A stretch of DNA of 64,000 bases, from positions 1-64,000 of the IMG/VR virus record IMGVR_UViG_3300037225_001477. One strand, 5' to 3'. The position numbers and the translations under genes are program-made. The notes under the pieces were generated by a model, which did not search any database, was not told the DNA's origin, and saw nothing but the letters and a program-made list of their open reading frames with translations. Source of the stretch: a virus. Shown piece by piece: positions 56,245 through 63,829 of this stretch (within the stretch, counting starts at the first letter, position 1; every line of letters begins with the position of its first letter).

Positions 56245-56445
56245 TTACAATCCAATCTTTGCCAATTCCTCCTGATTACAGTCCGTCATGAACTTTCTGC
56301 CTAATCTCCGCAAAGACTTAGGAGCAAGCTCTAGCCCACCAGACTTCCTACGAAGCCCCGAAGGATTTTCCGCCGAGATGGACCTGCCGGAATTCTTTCC
56401 TACTCCCTTCACTCGGCACGAGCGATTCTTAACCTCATTCGCCAT
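56245..56445 (-). CDS. small basic protein under operator-like control
   Basis: 66 residues, start ATGGCG after GAAGGAGACATGA. Arg/Lys/Gly-rich ('KNRSCRVKGVGKNSGRSIS'), GC-richer than neighbours. Its promoter carries an inverted repeat in the spacer. Function unknown; nucleic-acid binding is plausible. Confidence 0.6.
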   Translation of the reverse strand: MANEVKNRSCRVKGVGKNSGRSISAENPSGLRRKSGGLELAPKSLRRLGRKFMTDCNQEELAKIGL

Positions 56446-56466
56446 TCATGTCTCCTTCAACAAGTG

Positions 56467-56495
56467 ATAATAGGAACATAACATGTTCCTGTCAA
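56467..56495 (-). promoter_or_regulatory. promoter whose spacer is an inverted repeat
   Basis: TTGACA (56490-56495), spacer GGAACAT-GTT-ATGTTCC (17 nt), TATTAT (56467-56472). The palindrome exactly fills the spacer, as an operator would. Confidence 0.7.
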
Positions 56496-56499
56496 ATAG

Positions 56500-56859
56500 T
56501 CAAGTTCTTTTTCTGGTTAAAAGTGAATATTCCATTATCTTATATGCAGTATTTTTATTAAATAAAATTTGATATCTACCATAAACAATATCTTTAGCCT
56601 CATAAATAGTAAGAATAAACCCCATAGTATGAAGAAGTTTTCTATCCCTCAAATTGAACCAAGAACGAAATTGATTCAAATCTTTGAATCCACATCTCTC
56701 TTCTTCATCCATTCGTCGATTTATATCTTCATCTTCTATTGGACAAGGATGGTTATTGTCAGTATGACGCTTAGAAACATATTTCATAATACTAGGGTAA
56801 TACTCATTCCGATATGGCCCAATATGTGCTTTATTTTCAACCCTATACACAAGCGCCAT
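56500..56859 (-). CDS. conserved phage protein
   Basis: 119 residues. 'YRVENKAHIGPYRNEY', 'EEERCGFKDLNQFRSWF' and 'LLHTMGFILTIYEA' match a protein common in tailed phages that contains a GPY motif and a Trp-Phe pair; role unknown. AAGGAG before ATG. Confidence 0.7.
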   Translation of the reverse strand: MALVYRVENKAHIGPYRNEYYPSIMKYVSKRHTDNNHPCPIEDEDINRRMDEEERCGFKDLNQFRSWFNLRDRKLLHTMGFILTIYEAKDIVYGRYQILFNKNTAYKIMEYSLLTRKRT

Positions 56860-56888
56860 TTTAGGCTCCTTAGAATTAAGATTTGAAT

Positions 56889-56917
56889 AAGATACAATAT
56901 AATCTAAAGAATGTCAA
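56889..56917 (-). promoter_or_regulatory. sigma70-type promoter
   Basis: TTGACA (56912-56917), 17 nt, TATCTT (56889-56894). Confidence 0.6.
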
Positions 56918-56965
56918 GAATTACTATAGATATCCTAACTTTTTTCTTTGCTTTTTATTTACCCA

Positions 56966-57433
56966 TCAATACAAGTTATTATACTTGGATTTCATCTCTT
57001 CAGCAGGAAGTTTTTTGTCAATTTTAATTTCATCTATTCTCTTTTCTAACCCTGCTTCATTATAGAAGCCATAGGGATATAACTTCTCTGCTATATCATT
57101 TAAGGTTATATTCCCTTCACCAAGGGTTTCTAGAATATCAATAAGCATAACTACCACTGCTCCTACTCTATCAGGAAATACCCCAAAAGAGAGAAAAGCA
57201 GGAATAGTAAATTTCATATCATAACCAAAAATTTCAATTCTATTTTGTATCACCTGAAAAGGAAATAAAGCTTGCATATCCTCAGAATTCTCTGCTCGTT
57301 CTGTCATGTCTGATAGAATCTCTGTAGCAGTTTTGAAATTCTTATCCTGCATTTCTAGCATCGTAATTCCTAAAAGAGATTTTGCCATGTCTTCCGACAT
57401 TGGTTCTGATTGACCTTCTGGTATAATACCCAT
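56966..57433 (-). CDS. hypothetical protein
   Basis: 155 residues; ATG 57433 after AAGGAGTGAAT. Helical; 'MAKSLLGITMLEMQDKNFKT' and 'FPDRVGAVVVMLIDILETLG'. Not recognised. Confidence 0.65.
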   Translation of the reverse strand: MGIIPEGQSEPMSEDMAKSLLGITMLEMQDKNFKTATEILSDMTERAENSEDMQALFPFQVIQNRIEIFGYDMKFTIPAFLSFGVFPDRVGAVVVMLIDILETLGEGNITLNDIAEKLYPYGFYNEAGLEKRIDEIKIDKKLPAEEMKSKYNNLY

Positions 57434-57650
57434 ATTCACTCCTTATAATAAAACTACCATCACTTCGGTATGAGCGAAGAATCACAACTTTATAAGAATT
57501 GATGGGAGACCCTCCCTCCTGATGGCATGTACCCTATCCTATCCCGTTACCCTAATTTAGGGCTGCTATGAACCTCGATAGGTAGGTACTGAAGGTATTC
57601 CTTCAGGTTTTAGCACATAGGGCGAATAAAACATAAAACGAACCATCATA
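57434..57650 (-). other. long 5' leader with hairpins
   Basis: About 215 nt between a terminator and the 57433 start. Hairpins CTGAAGG-AATA-CCTTCAG, CCCTAAATTAGGG and GGGAG...CTCCC. No frame. Could regulate the downstream gene. Confidence 0.35.
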
Positions 57651-57692
57651 AAATAAAAGGCCAGGGTGGCTTTCGCATCAATCTCCTGGCCT
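57651..57692 (-). terminator. intrinsic terminator
   Basis: GGCCAGG...CCTGGCC (inner GCGAAAGC loop) then TTTTATTTT on the minus strand. Confidence 0.8.
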
Positions 57693-57988
57693 GAACGTTC
57701 ATACTTTTACATCCTCCCATTACAGGAGGTAATAAGTCATTTTGGTACCCTCCATAATTATAAAAGGTAATGGTGCTTGAAGTGTATACTCTTCCTATTG
57801 ACATTACCCTATCTATCTAAACATCAACACACTCAAACAAGTTTTAACAATAACCTACCCACTATAATGATAGTTGGAGTAGGGTTCTTACTTACCCGGC
57901 GGCATCGTCTTATCCTCCTTGACTTTTGTTAAGTTCACTTAATTGTTATAGCCACATGATAGTTTTTAAGGCTTTACTATCAACCTAT
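57693..57988 (-). ncRNA. RNA candidate between tRNA-Met and terminator
   Basis: About 295 nt after tRNA-Met ending at the strong terminator. An AAGGAGGATAAGACGATG looks like a start site but opens only a 5-codon frame. Blocks such as GGTAATG/CATTACC pair at distance (57727-57780 with 57800-57810). No class recognised. Confidence 0.4.
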
Positions 57989-58060
57989 TAGCAGGAGTGG
58001 GACTCGAACCCACACCATCGACCTTATGAGGGTAGCAACCAACCATTGGTTTATCCTGCA
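57989..58060 (-). tRNA. tRNA-Met(CAU)
   Basis: Acceptor GCAGGA/TCCTGC with a T-T mismatch at the first pair, anticodon loop CTCATAA on CTACC/GGTCG, T arm GTGGG-TTCGAGT-CCCAC, discriminator A. It lacks the G-C triplet of initiators, so elongator is more likely. Confidence 0.8.
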
Positions 58061-58063
58061 ACG

Positions 58064-58783
58064 TTATTTTCTTCCCCTCCTCCAATTATTAGGTATTAGA
58101 GATTCTTTATATACAAATTTACTTTCAATACCATTTGTAATCCACATTTTTTGTGAATTAAGTTTTTCTAAAGATATTAGTAATCCTCTTTTCCACCCTT
58201 CAGGTATGGGTTTATTACTTTCTATTTGTTTAGATTCCTTACCATTGTTAACCCACATTGTTCCATAATTTACTGCTGCTTCCCCTCTTCTGTATTCTCT
58301 ATTATAGGATATAGCTCTTCCCTTTTTCCAGCCTTCAGGAATATCATTAATTCTACTAACTGATTTGTTTTCTATTCCATTAGTAATCCACATTGTTCCA
58401 TACCTACTATTTTTAGTACCTTGCTGATGCTTTCTTCTTCTTAATGTTTCCCTTTTCTTACTTCGGGCTTGGTCTGTTCTCGACAATTCTGTAAGCTGAG
58501 TTGAACCGCCTCTTCCTCCCGGTACAATATTATAGGTTTCTTCTTTCTGTATGAACACCTTATTTACAATAAGGGCTTCTTCTTTATACATCTCTTCCTC
58601 AGAATCAAAGAACTTTAGAATGGTTCTCTCAAAATTCTTTTTTCCTAAAACTGTCATGTCTCCTAAAAGTTTTGTACCTGAACCCATATAGTCATCATCA
58701 AGATTATAGGTTCTATGCACCCCCACATAAATTTTCCCATTTATTAGACATTTTATTTGATAAAGGTAGTATTTCTGTTTCAT
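58064..58783 (-). CDS. GIY-YIG-type homing endonuclease with repeated C-terminal motif
   Basis: 239 residues from ATG 58783. 'YYLYQIKCLINGKIYVGVH' is a GIY-YIG variant, then 'YMGSGTKLL', 'KKNFERTILKFFDSEEEM' and 'YNIVPGGRGG'. The C-terminus has three copies of a unit 'MWITNGIENK...IPEGWKKGR' (near residues 132, 176 and 214), a probable DNA-binding repeat. No Shine-Dalgarno; ACTAATTGTAT precedes ATG. Located between tRNA genes. Confidence 0.8.
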   Translation of the reverse strand: MKQKYYLYQIKCLINGKIYVGVHRTYNLDDDYMGSGTKLLGDMTVLGKKNFERTILKFFDSEEEMYKEEALIVNKVFIQKEETYNIVPGGRGGSTQLTELSRTDQARSKKRETLRRRKHQQGTKNSRYGTMWITNGIENKSVSRINDIPEGWKKGRAISYNREYRRGEAAVNYGTMWVNNGKESKQIESNKPIPEGWKRGLLISLEKLNSQKMWITNGIESKFVYKESLIPNNWRRGRK

Positions 58784-58794
58784 ATACAATTAGT
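58784..58794 (-). promoter_or_regulatory. late-type motif, 11 nt before ATG 58783
   Basis: Minus strand ACTAATTGTAT. Confidence 0.5.
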
Positions 58795-58815
58795 GTGTTG
58801 ATGGTTCAGAAAGTA

Positions 58816-58891
58816 CAGAGGGAGAAGGATTCGATACCTTCAACACAGAAACCTTAATAGATTTCCTGCTCTAACCTTAAGCTATCCCTCT
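58816..58891 (-). tRNA. tRNA-like with enlarged anticodon and T loops
   Basis: Acceptor AGAGGGA/TCCCTCT (7 bp), TA, D arm GCTT...GAGC, anticodon stem GAAAT/GTTTC enclosing 8 nt CTATTAAG, T stem GAAGG/CCTTC enclosing 8 nt TATCGAAT, discriminator G. Anticodon uncertain. Confidence 0.55.
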
Positions 58892-59560
58892 AAAATAGAA
58901 ATACTAGGGTTTGGGTATTCACCTGACAAGCATGGCTATTCCCCCTTTTGACCTAAAGCCTAAGCTCCACCCTAAGGGATTACTTCATGTTGGCATCTAC
59001 ATACACGATAGGACTGGAAGTATCTATGGAGTATGATGCCTCAGAAGAACATATGAATTTTCCCTTATGACTTGAATCACCAGTCATAAGATTTACAGGT
59101 ATTCATTACACCTAATTTGGTGGGCTTATGATTTACCAGCCCGAAAGCTACCCACCACGAGGTTTTAACTGTATTGCCCGACAGACACCCCTCTGGGTTT
59201 AGCGGAGTGTGAACTTTAATTCACACTGACCGTCCTAACTGGAACTCCTCTATAACTCCATGGGTTTCCCACTTCTCTGCTATAGAATCTACGTAACCTC
59301 GTTAGGACTAATCACATTCAATGCCTTTCTTTTACGTTACTCGTAGGCTCAACGTGCTATTTCCCCTCCACTACCCTACTGTATCGGATAGTATCACTGG
59401 GGGTGGCTGCAATCCCACTATAAAAAGGATGGCTGTATCATTGTCGAAGACTGGTGCATACCTTACAGCTAGGTTCCAAACACTACGTATCTGGACTTTT
59501 CCTGCATCCTTATTCCCCATCCCTAGTATGTCAAAGACTTTATGAAGTTAGGCTTATGCT
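58892..59560 (-). ncRNA. long structured RNA candidate (~670 nt) with own promoter
   Basis: From the promoter at 59578 to the tRNA-like gene there is no coding frame. Strong local hairpins include CTTATGACT/AGTCATAAG (59075-59100), GTGTGAA/TTCACAC (59207-59226), and many purine-rich joints. GGGGTGTCTGTCGG resembles a string at 47185. A large ornate phage RNA (GOLLD- or ROOL-like) is possible but not shown. Confidence 0.45.
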
Positions 59561-59577
59561 CTCAACCTCATACTCAC

Positions 59578-59606
59578 ACTATACTACTTCTTTTTCAGTT
59601 TGTCAA
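59578..59606 (-). promoter_or_regulatory. sigma70-type promoter for the long RNA
   Basis: TTGACA (59601-59606), 17 nt ending GTAG, TATAGT (59578-59583). Confidence 0.75.
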
Positions 59607-59622
59607 CACCTAAAAAATATTT

Positions 59623-59925
59623 TCATCCAGCATGAAAGGAAGCACAAATGACTCCCTTTTCTATAGTAGGTAAAGCCACACCAATAAATTCTACTTTAAC
59701 TTGATCAGGATTATCCACCCACCCACGTTCAGGCGCTTCCCCCCACTCAGAAGTATTTGCTATAGGCCATCCTCTAAAAAATCTATAATGAGAATTAGGG
59801 TGAATCAAAGCAGCATCTTCAGAGGAATCTGCTGCTACTATTGCATCAGAATAAGTATCAAACCCGCTTTGTACAGTCTGTGAAATCCTATACAGATTTA
59901 TTTCTTTTCTCCTTCTTAGATTCAT
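59623..59925 (-). CDS. conserved phage protein
   Basis: 100 residues. 'LYRISQTVQSGFDTYSDAIV' and 'AADSSEDAALIHP' match a protein common in phages ('NxGYDTYDSAVVAAxxEExAR...HP'), function unknown. ATG 59925 lies in the previous gene; a later non-ATG start after AAGGAG is possible. Confidence 0.7.
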   Translation of the reverse strand: MNLRRRKEINLYRISQTVQSGFDTYSDAIVAADSSEDAALIHPNSHYRFFRGWPIANTSEWGEAPERGWVDNPDQVKVEFIGVALPTIEKGVICASFHAG

Positions 59926-60019
59926 ATGCCTTTTTTGCTTTATTACAAAGCTCACAAAGCTCTGCTTTATAACACAGCAAATTCTTATTACACTCCGCAG
60001 GTAATTTCCAGGTTTTCAT
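59888..60019 (-). CDS. small Lys/Cys-rich protein (43 aa)
   Basis: ATG 60019, reads MKTWKLPAECNKNLLCYKAE and ends TAG at 59888. Two CxxC-like pairs suggest metal binding. Overlaps the next gene. Confidence 0.5.
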   Translation of the reverse strand: MKTWKLPAECNKNLLCYKAELCELCNKAKKAYESKKEKRNKSV

Positions 60020-60025
60020 ACTCTT

Positions 60026-60054
60026 AACCTACTACAGTTTGATTAAACTGTCAA
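60026..60054 (-). promoter_or_regulatory. sigma70-type promoter
   Basis: TTGACA (60049-60054), 17 nt ending GTAG, TAGGTT (60026-60031). The -35 overlaps the previous stop codon. Confidence 0.6.
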
Positions 60055-60212
60055 GCATTTTTTGCTAATTGTTTTCCATATTCTCTCCATGCTGTTATAG
60101 CTTTAGTCTGTTCTGGGCTATAATACTCCTTATTACATTCAGTACAACGACTTACCAGTTTTGTTATTGTCTGCTCTACAATCTTATGACAATATGGACA
60201 CTCAGCTCTCAT
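60051..60212 (-). CDS. small zinc-ribbon protein (53 aa)
   Basis: ATG 60212 after TAGGGGGG. CPYC (residues 5-8) and CTEC (26-29) form a zinc ribbon; the C-terminus is basic. Confidence 0.6.
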   Translation of the reverse strand: MRAECPYCHKIVEQTITKLVSRCTECNKEYYSPEQTKAITAWREYGKQLAKNA

Positions 60213-60223
60213 ATTACCCCCCT

Positions 60224-60266
60224 AAAAAATAACCCTGTCGAAGGCAATGAAGCTGATTCAACAGGG
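60224..60266 (-). terminator. intrinsic terminator
   Basis: CCCTGT...ACAGGG hairpin then TTATTTTTT on the minus strand. Confidence 0.65.
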
Positions 60267-60292
60267 AGCAAATACAGATATAATAATTAGTG

Positions 60293-60568
60293 CTAGTATG
60301 ACAGCATCATATTGAGCTGTTCGAACTTACCCCTCAAACTCTCAAACTTATCTTCCTGAATTTCTACTTGAGAAGCATTAGAGAGTGCTTTCCATACTGT
60401 GAAGATTTCTTCATTAGTCAACTTCACCTCTTTTTTCTCAAGCTTGGCTTGAAGATTCATCTTCTCTGTGAGAGAATACTCCTGGGGGCATGAAAGATAA
60501 AATCCATCAAGAATATCCTCCAGTAAATCCAGTTCCTCATCCTCTAGTAACAACTTAGTTTCAACCAT
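60293..60568 (-). CDS. hypothetical acidic protein
   Basis: 91 residues from ATG 60568 (AAGGAAAC upstream). 'LLLEDEELDLLEDILDGFYL' is an acidic helix. Not recognised. Confidence 0.6.
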   Translation of the reverse strand: MVETKLLLEDEELDLLEDILDGFYLSCPQEYSLTEKMNLQAKLEKKEVKLTNEEIFTVWKALSNASQVEIQEDKFESLRGKFEQLNMMLSY

Positions 60569-60569
60569 T

Positions 60570-60947
60570 TTAGTTTCCTTCACTTGAGCTTAGCTCCACT
60601 ACGGGGGCATTCTTAACCATACTCTCTTCTTGCATTTCTGTCAATACCCTCTCTGCTACTTTTTCTGAATCCACATAAGCATCAACAGTACCATCACCAT
60701 TGTCCATAATAAGTGCATTCTCTTCTGTAGGTTTCTTCTCCTGTTCCTTCTTCATTGCCTCCTCATATTTCATCATAGCATTGATATAGGGTCGTAAATT
60801 AGCTAAACAGGAGCCACATACAATAGCCTCCTTCTCTTCATCCGTCTTTGGGTTCTTATACAATCGAGGATAAGAATAAGCATGACAATAGGGGCATTGA
60901 ATCATATCACCACCTACAGTGGTTCTAGTTGTGTTTTTTTTACTCAT
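60570..60947 (-). CDS. zinc-ribbon protein
   Basis: 125 residues. CPYC (18-21) and CGSC (44-47) make a zinc ribbon; the rest is a charged helix and a Ser/Glu tail. Confidence 0.65.
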   Translation of the reverse strand: MSKKNTTRTTVGGDMIQCPYCHAYSYPRLYKNPKTDEEKEAIVCGSCLANLRPYINAMMKYEEAMKKEQEKKPTEENALIMDNGDGTVDAYVDSEKVAERVLTEMQEESMVKNAPVVELSSSEGN

Positions 60948-60950
60948 AAT

Positions 60951-61490
60951 TTACTCCCACTTTCCTTCATCACCAGCCTCAGCAGCTAAATCCAGTTTCT
61001 CTTGTCGCCTTATTGCTTCTAAGTCTATATTAGCAGTATTACCACCATATTCTTTAGTTTCATCAGTATTAGGGTCGGTATAAATAGATCTAACAGAAGG
61101 GGCCTGTTCTCCCTTGGTTATTGACATTGTTTTACTAACAGGGATAGGGGCCATTTTAACATCACCTTGAATATAAGATTTAATATTATTGATATGAGCT
61201 TCAACCTGATCAGGAGACTGCCAACCACCTTCACCTAATATTACTCTCCCTTCATCATTATACACAGTATATCCATAGATACCACTTTCATCTTTACCTG
61301 CTTTCACTTTACCAGATTCAAATAAACGTTTTAGTATATTTACATTTTCAAATACTTCTTGGGGGGAGGCAAACCTAAAGTCCTCCAATAGAATGCGCTG
61401 AACAGTGTCAAACTTATTTTCACTATCAGTAAGATTAACTATTCTAAATCCCCATTTACGTGTTTGCTGATGCTGGGATACTACTACCAT
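60951..61490 (-). CDS. hypothetical protein
   Basis: 179 residues. 'KWGFRIVNLTDSENKFDTV' and 'VYNDEGRVILGEGGWQSPD'. C-terminal Asp/Glu-rich. Start adjacent to the next gene's stop. Not recognised. Confidence 0.6.
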   Translation of the reverse strand: MVVVSQHQQTRKWGFRIVNLTDSENKFDTVQRILLEDFRFASPQEVFENVNILKRLFESGKVKAGKDESGIYGYTVYNDEGRVILGEGGWQSPDQVEAHINNIKSYIQGDVKMAPIPVSKTMSITKGEQAPSVRSIYTDPNTDETKEYGGNTANIDLEAIRRQEKLDLAAEAGDEGKWE

Positions 61491-61850
61491 TTACTCTACC
61501 TTCTTACCACAATTAGTGCCATCAATAAAAGTATGGCAATCCAACAACGTCTTATATGTCAGGCAACTTATTCCTCCGTCCCAAATAACATAAACCCCAT
61601 TATGGTCTTGAGAAGCAATAAGAAGCTTATGCTCTGGTTTTGATAGTATAATCTCCCCCACCAGAGTATCTTCATAAGTAAAAGGAACATATTCATCCTT
61701 TGGCTTTATTCTATAGTTATACTCAGGATTAAAAGAAGGTGAATCTATATACATATAACTCCCTCCATCTTTATTCTTTACTTGTACCTCTTTACCCTCA
61801 GCATATGCCTTAATGATAGGCCATAACTCTTTAGCCTGTTCTTTATTCAT
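61491..61850 (-). CDS. conserved phage protein
   Basis: 119 residues. 'YIDSPSFNPEYNYRIKP' and 'YVPFTYEDTLVG' match a small domain frequent in phages that often begins with 'W..I..YAEGK.VQ'; role unknown. Confidence 0.7.
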   Translation of the reverse strand: MNKEQAKELWPIIKAYAEGKEVQVKNKDGGSYMYIDSPSFNPEYNYRIKPKDEYVPFTYEDTLVGEIILSKPEHKLLIASQDHNGVYVIWDGGISCLTYKTLLDCHTFIDGTNCGKKVE

Positions 61851-62163
61851 TTGTAACCTCCCATGCTTCTATAAGTTTCACTACTTCTGTAGCATACTTT
61901 TTTCTACCTTCTATTGTATGACAACATACCCACTCTATATAAGGACCATCAATACAATTATACAATGGGCAATTAATTTCATTCCCTACTAAAGGATAAT
62001 GAACTTTACATTTAGGGAACACTTCGCATAAAGCACAATAATACATAGTATCTAATTTATCAAGCATTTCTTTAGGAACTTGAGTTTTATCTTCTAGTTC
62101 TGGGTTATCTTTTAAGTATCTCCACATCTCTAATGCTATTTCTTTAGCTTCAGTCTTCGTCAT
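61843..62163 (-). CDS. cysteine-rich hypothetical protein
   Basis: 106 residues. Cysteines in 'YYCALCEVFPKCKVHYPL', 'NCPLYNC' and 'WVCCHT' suggest a metal cluster. Overlaps neighbours by 4-8 nt. Confidence 0.6.
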   Translation of the reverse strand: MTKTEAKEIALEMWRYLKDNPELEDKTQVPKEMLDKLDTMYYCALCEVFPKCKVHYPLVGNEINCPLYNCIDGPYIEWVCCHTIEGRKKYATEVVKLIEAWEVTNE

Positions 62164-62594
62164 GATTCCTCCTTATGTATATGCTCATCACAGGATACAT
62201 AATACCAACCATGATTTACTCTAGATTTACCTTGTTTTCCACATACCTCACAAGTATGAGTAGAAGCATTCTCTGCCATACTAATAGCACCAGAAATATA
62301 ATCATCATCATAATTCGTATAAAATCTTAATGTACCAAATTTCTCTTTTACTTGGGTAGCCTGACACTCAACATGAGGTATTTCTTTATTTTCTTTTTTG
62401 TTGACATAATCAATATTACTATTTACATTCTGTATATGATTTTTTATTACTTCACATAAATCATGAATAATTTGATACCAGCCACCTTGACATTCGAATC
62501 CCCAGCACATACAGGTTTCCTGCATGTCCATATTACGTTGAATAAATATTTCTGGAAAATCAGCACATAGTTTAGCATCCAGTTCGCTGTTCAT
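62160..62594 (-). CDS. conserved phage protein
   Basis: 144 residues; ATG 62594 with AGGAG 8 nt upstream. 'CMCWGFECQGGWYQIIHDL', 'QVKEKFGTLRFY' and 'THTCEVCGKQGKSR' are the fixed points of a protein found across many phages. Contains a CEVC zinc half-site. Function unknown. Confidence 0.75.
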   Translation of the reverse strand: MNSELDAKLCADFPEIFIQRNMDMQETCMCWGFECQGGWYQIIHDLCEVIKNHIQNVNSNIDYVNKKENKEIPHVECQATQVKEKFGTLRFYTNYDDDYISGAISMAENASTHTCEVCGKQGKSRVNHGWYYVSCDEHIHKEES

Positions 62595-62703
62595 GGGCAT
62601 CGCTCCTTTCTAATAAGGTTTCTAAGGCTCTATCAATATCCTCAATAGTATACTTTTCATACTTTTGATATTTATTACGCCAATAGCATACATCACATTT
62701 CAT
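62572..62703 (-). CDS. small frame with CDVC motif (43 aa)
   Basis: ATG 62703, MKCDVCYWRNKYQKYEKY; ends inside the next gene. No clear binding site, so support is limited. Confidence 0.4.
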   Translation of the reverse strand: MKCDVCYWRNKYQKYEKYTIEDIDRALETLLERSDAHEQRTGC

Positions 62704-62716
62704 TATGATATCACAA

Positions 62717-62926
62717 TTACAATTTCGTTTCACCAAATTTTCCTAATTTTTGCTCTTTAGCACAATCTAAACATATACCCCTAGACCGATGGATATCACT
62801 AGGAATAGAAGCATAACCAGATTTATACCACTCATGCCCACCCATCATCTGCCCACATGTAGGACATGGTAGCCAGAAGTACCCACCTAGAGTAGCAATA
62901 AGATGATTTATTAACCTAAATTTCAT
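62717..62926 (-). CDS. conserved phage zinc-binding protein
   Basis: 69 residues. 'GGYFWLPCPTCGQMMGGHEW' and 'GICLDCAKE' match a small phage protein with two Cys pairs (CPTC, CLDC). Confidence 0.7.
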   Translation of the reverse strand: MKFRLINHLIATLGGYFWLPCPTCGQMMGGHEWYKSGYASIPSDIHRSRGICLDCAKEQKLGKFGETKL

Positions 62927-63279
62927 TTTACTTTCTCCAAATATATCATTTGTAATCCATCAGTCTCATAAGGAATAAGTATTATTCTATCTCCCTTTTC
63001 CTGATATATATATTCTATATTTTCTATATATAGAAATTTAGTTGCATTTCCTTTCTGTGTCAATATAAAAGGATATTCTATAATAGTCAAATATATATCA
63101 TTCATCATAGCCACAGTAGATTTAGCAAATAGAACAAAAGAATATGGTGAATGAGATGGGGGCATTACTCTATATAGTCCCTGAACTATATCAGTGCTAA
63201 CTGGATTAAATACATCCTTCTGAGCACTAATAAGAACTGTATTTAGACAGAGAAGCAACATGAGTATAATCTTCTTCAT
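62923..63279 (-). CDS. exported protein
   Basis: 118 residues with signal peptide 'MKKIILMLLLCLNTVLISA' (cleavage near SAQK). Mature part is beta-rich. ATG follows GAGGCTATAG and lies inside the end of the kinase gene. Could act in the periplasm or outside. Confidence 0.65.
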   Translation of the reverse strand: MKKIILMLLLCLNTVLISAQKDVFNPVSTDIVQGLYRVMPPSHSPYSFVLFAKSTVAMMNDIYLTIIEYPFILTQKGNATKFLYIENIEYIYQEKGDRIILIPYETDGLQMIYLEKVK

Positions 63280-63829
63280 CTATAGCCTCCAGCTTCTTAC
63301 AATAAGATAATACTTGCTCTACTCGTTTGTCAATAGGTCCAGATATGTATTCAAACTTATCATGAGCAAAATCAGGTAGGAGTCTTGTTAATATTTCTGT
63401 TATTTCTTGTCGTTGTTTTTCATCTACAATTCTTACCCCATCTGTCTCAATAGGGAATTCAGAATTGATAACAAAAACAATATCAATATATTTCATAAAT
63501 TCATGAGACATATCAAACATAAAGTTAATAGCACCACGAGACATATTACTATTATGTCGTTTTTGATGATAAAAATAATAGGAAAGATTATCTATCACTG
63601 TTCTATCAAAAAAAGCATTCTTATACTGATTAACATGATAGAGTTGTAATGCTAATGTAGTCAATTGTATATCAGTATTAGCAGTATCAAATCCTATATC
63701 ATATTTTTGTTTCAAGTATCGAGTAGGAGAATCAAATACATGATAATCCTTGAAATAAGGAGCTTTTATTAATTCCTGTATAAGTGTAGTTTTACCTACA
63801 GATTGCGCTCCTGTTATCCCTATCTTCAT
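63227..63829 (-). CDS. P-loop kinase/ATPase (AAA_28, NadR-like)
   Basis: 200 residues. 'GITGAQSVGKTTLIQEL' is Walker A; 'YKNAFFDRTVIDNLSYYFY' fits the DR(x)xxD lid/substrate region of nucleoside or NMN-type kinases; 'IDIVFVINSEFPIETDGVR' follows. Probably phosphorylates a nucleoside or NAD precursor. Confidence 0.7.
   Translation of the reverse strand: MKIGITGAQSVGKTTLIQELIKAPYFKDYHVFDSPTRYLKQKYDIGFDTANTDIQLTTLALQLYHVNQYKNAFFDRTVIDNLSYYFYHQKRHNSNMSRGAINFMFDMSHEFMKYIDIVFVINSEFPIETDGVRIVDEKQRQEITEILTRLLPDFAHDKFEYISGPIDKRVEQVLSYCKKLEAIDEEDYTHVASLSKYSSY

Noticed and set aside
56473-56489. LexA/SOS box reading of GGAACATGTTATGTTCC.
   Set aside because: Spacing between the GAAC and GTTC halves is 7, not the 4 of the Gram-positive SOS box.
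57898-57925. AAGGAGGATAAGACGATG as a gene start after tRNA-Met.
   Set aside because: The frame stops after five codons.
59470-59510. GCAGGAAAAGTCC on the minus strand, like the RNase P RNA GAGGAAAGUCC core.
   Set aside because: The partner P4 strand with ACAGAA and the other conserved RNase P regions could not be found in the surrounding 670 nt.
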